Of a DNA stretch of 12,565 nucleotides, positions 11,223 to 12,565 are shown one piece after another (positions within the stretch are counted from its first letter, which is position 1; every line of letters starts with the position of its first letter). The position numbers and the translations under genes were made by a program. The stretch is from CAYTYZ01 sp964448465 (GTDB taxonomy: Bacteria; Patescibacteriota; Microgenomatia; UBA12405). The notes under the pieces were generated by a model. That model had not been told where the DNA came from, made no database searches, and saw only the letters and a program-made list of their open reading frames with translations. Location: NCBI GenBank assembly GCA_964448465.1, contig CAYUVY010000022.1, positions 1-12,565 of the forward strand, read 5' to 3'.

Positions 11223-12134
11223 ATGAAAAAAACAATCAAAACAAAAGTACTAGTGGTGTGCGGGGGAGTGGGTGGTGAAAGAGAAGTTTCCAGGGCTAGT
11301 GGCAAGAAAATATATGAGAATTTGGACTCAACAAAATATTTAATTGATCTATTTGAGATTAAAGTAAAAGAAGATTATTTGAAGATAGTGGAAGAGGTGA
11401 AGAAAAAACAGATTGATGTGGTGTTTAATGCTTTGCATGGGGAGTGGGGGGAGAACGGTGTTTTTCAGGCCATACTGGAGGCAGCCGGGGTGAAATATAC
11501 GGGGAGTGGGGTGGTGGCTAGCGCAGTGGGGATGAACAAGAAGTTGTCCAAAGTAGTGGCCAGGTCTTTGAAAATTAAGACAGCCAAATACACAAGCAAG
11601 TTACCATGTGTGGTCAAGCCTATGGACAATGGTTCTAGTGTGGGAGTGTCGGTGGCCAAAACTAAACAAGAACTAAAGGAGGCGGTGGTTCTGGCAAAAA
11701 AGTATGGGGAATATTTTTGTGAAGAGTATTTAACTGGGACGGAGGTGTCTTGTGGAGTGATGGGTAATAAGGAGGTTATTGCTTTGCCAGTAATTGAAAT
11801 TTGTCCAAAAAATGAGTTTTTTGATTATGAGGCAAAATATACGGAGGGCAAGTGTAAAGAAATAGTACCGGCCAGAATTAGCCAGGAGTTAACCAAGATA
11901 ATTCAAAAACAGAGTGTGGCAATTTATAAAAAACTGGGTTGCAGGGGATATGCGCGAGTGGATTTTATTATCCAGAAAAATATTCCATATTTTTTGGAGA
12001 TAAATACATTGCCAGGGATGACGGAGATGTCTTTATTGCCCCAGGAGGCTGGGGCAATAGGAATAGATTATCCGAGCTTGTTGGACAAAATTATTTGCCT
12101 GGCTTTGGAGCAGTCAACCCTTTTACCAATTTAA
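11223..12134 (+). CDS. ddl: D-alanine--D-alanine ligase
   Basis: ATP-grasp enzyme that joins two D-Ala for peptidoglycan precursors in the cytoplasm. Motifs (numbered from ATG 11223): VVCGGVGGEREVSRASG (11-27), HGEWGENG (72-79), YTGSGVVASAVGMNK (92-106), VKPMDNGSSVGVSV (131-144), EEYLTGTEVSCGV (167-179), YEAKY (202-206), GYARVDF (242-248, Mg-binding D247) and FLEINTLPGMT (257-267, Mg-binding E259 and N261). It is 303 aa, compact because the segment between the MNK helix and the KP lysine is shorter than usual. I preferred ATG 11223 to the in-frame TTG 11214. It is divergent from the TrmB-like regulator; the last 44 bp overlap the convergent 73-aa gene. The MurF-like ligase nearby would use its product. 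Confidence 0.95.
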   Translation: MKKTIKTKVLVVCGGVGGEREVSRASGKKIYENLDSTKYLIDLFEIKVKEDYLKIVEEVKKKQIDVVFNALHGEWGENGVFQAILEAAGVKYTGSGVVASAVGMNKKLSKVVARSLKIKTAKYTSKLPCVVKPMDNGSSVGVSVAKTKQELKEAVVLAKKYGEYFCEEYLTGTEVSCGVMGNKEVIALPVIEICPKNEFFDYEAKYTEGKCKEIVPARISQELTKIIQKQSVAIYKKLGCRGYARVDFIIQKNIPYFLEINTLPGMTEMSLLPQEAGAIGIDYPSLLDKIICLALEQSTLLPI

Positions 12135-12312
12135 CGGCATCTAGTAGGACCGGAATAACAGTTCCTCCTTTTGCTGTATGAGTAGCTATGGCTTGTTCAA
12201 TTCTGGCAACCTTTTCTAGGTCAACTTCACCGTTGGTGTCTAGGACATCAGGTTCAATATGGTTGAAAGTAAACTTGCTCTGATCTATGGCGGCCATGGG
12301 ATATTTTAGCAT
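12091..12312 (-). CDS. Hypothetical 73-aa protein downstream of rplA
   Basis: No family recognised. The frame opens at ATG 12310-12312, 50 bp after the rplA stop on the same strand; a second ATG five codons in (12295-12297) is an alternative start. The product is soluble, with a helical stretch DLEKVARIEQAIATHTAKGG and then VIPVLLDAVKLVKGL and a basic, Pro-rich tail. Codon choice is mixed and gene-like, and the 228-bp stretch between ddl and rplA has no other candidate. The 3' end overlaps the coding end of convergent ddl by 44 bp, which argues for some caution. No Shine-Dalgarno is visible. Confidence 0.5.
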   Translation of the reverse strand: MLKYPMAAIDQSKFTFNHIEPDVLDTNGEVDLEKVARIEQAIATHTAKGGTVIPVLLDAVKLVKGLTAPKPGK

Positions 12313-12362
12313 TTTTGGGGAATCATTTAGAAGAAATAGATTAGATTAGTCTACTTAATCGC

Positions 12363-12565
12363 CTAGAGTTGGACTTTGATGCCTGGGCCCATGGTGGGAG
12401 CGAGGACCAGCTTTTTAAGCTTCAGTGGATTGACCACTTTGATCAATTCCTCGATGTTGGCAACCAGTTCTGCGTCTTTTTGTTCTAGTTTACCCACAGT
12501 GATGTGAATAACTGGAGCAGTTTTTTCGGTTTTGACAACAAGCTTGGCCACAGAAAGCTTTTTGA
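12363..12565 (-). CDS. rplA: Ribosomal protein L1, C-terminal part (cut by window edge)
   Basis: Large-subunit protein of the L1 stalk, involved in E-site tRNA release and, in many bacteria, in repression of its own operon. Only the last 66 or so codons are in the window; the frame stays open to the right edge, and the GTG at 12549-12551 is internal. The visible part matches the L1 C-terminus: VIHITVGKLEQKDAELVANI (the usual IIHxxIGK strand) and the closing STMGPGVRVD-like signature, here APTMGPGIKVQL. A 73-aa gene follows on the same strand; rplJ and rplL, which usually follow directly, lie about 5.8 kb further on. Confidence 0.93.
   Translation of the reverse strand, partial: KKLSVAKLVVKTEKTAPVIHITVGKLEQKDAELVANIEELIKVVNPLKLKKLVLAPTMGPGIKVQL

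Noticed and set aside
12091..12312. ParB-like or sulfiredoxin-like assignment for the 73-aa protein
   Set aside because: Only a vague helix-Gly-Gly-strand resemblance; no catalytic or DNA-binding motif can be pointed to, so it is left as hypothetical.

Overview
The window looks like a compact bacterial genome of the Candidate Phyla Radiation (Patescibacteria), most likely Microgenomates-like. This is inferred from moderately AT-rich DNA, very short or negative intergenic spacing, almost no Shine-Dalgarno sequences, small versions of core genes, a MurF-type ligase with a hydrophobic N-terminus in place of the usual first domain, and clusters of small secreted proteins with Pro/Thr linkers. TGA works as a stop (for example at the end of the mannose-1-phosphate guanylyltransferase-like gene), so the code is the ordinary bacterial one and not the TGA=Gly code of Gracilibacteria/SR1. 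The exact lineage cannot be fixed from the window alone.

Left part (1-5394), cell surface. A D-2-hydroxyacid (D-lactate type) dehydrogenase cut by the window edge converges with and overlaps an O-antigen ligase/polymerase-like membrane protein, which has no ordinary start codon. Divergent from that are three secreted proteins (1985, 3481, 4243) with signal peptides and Pro/Thr-rich linkers, interleaved with a GDP-mannose-type nucleotidyltransferase (2455). Two of the three end in the same six-cysteine domain, which I do not recognise. A rho-independent terminator lies at 2391-2421 and a bidirectional one at 5411-5443.

Middle (5461-6823), ribosomal stalk operon on the minus strand: rplJ (L10) and rplL (L7/L12), preceded by a recognisable L10 leader with an attenuator hairpin and an extended -10 promoter. 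The spacers carry palindromic elements and a degenerate octamer tandem repeat.

Right part (6824-12565). A 5'(3')-deoxyribonucleotidase-like gene and an unknown 115-aa gene appear broken by a 100-N scaffold gap. The gap is flanked by identical 55-bp copies, and collapsing it restores two intact genes with an ATGA overlap. A P-loop kinase-like protein and a 2-deoxyribosyltransferase-like protein with a possible ribbon-helix-helix tail follow on the plus strand, suggesting a small deoxynucleotide salvage or sanitation group. A TrmB-like regulator overlaps a MurF-like ligase whose coding sequence has taken up a palindromic repeat in frame. D-Ala-D-Ala ligase (ddl) is divergent from the regulator, so peptidoglycan precursor genes sit around one control region. 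The window ends with a 73-aa hypothetical protein and the C-terminus of rplA (L1). The usual L11-L1-L10-L7/L12 cluster is therefore split by roughly 5.8 kb of unrelated genes.
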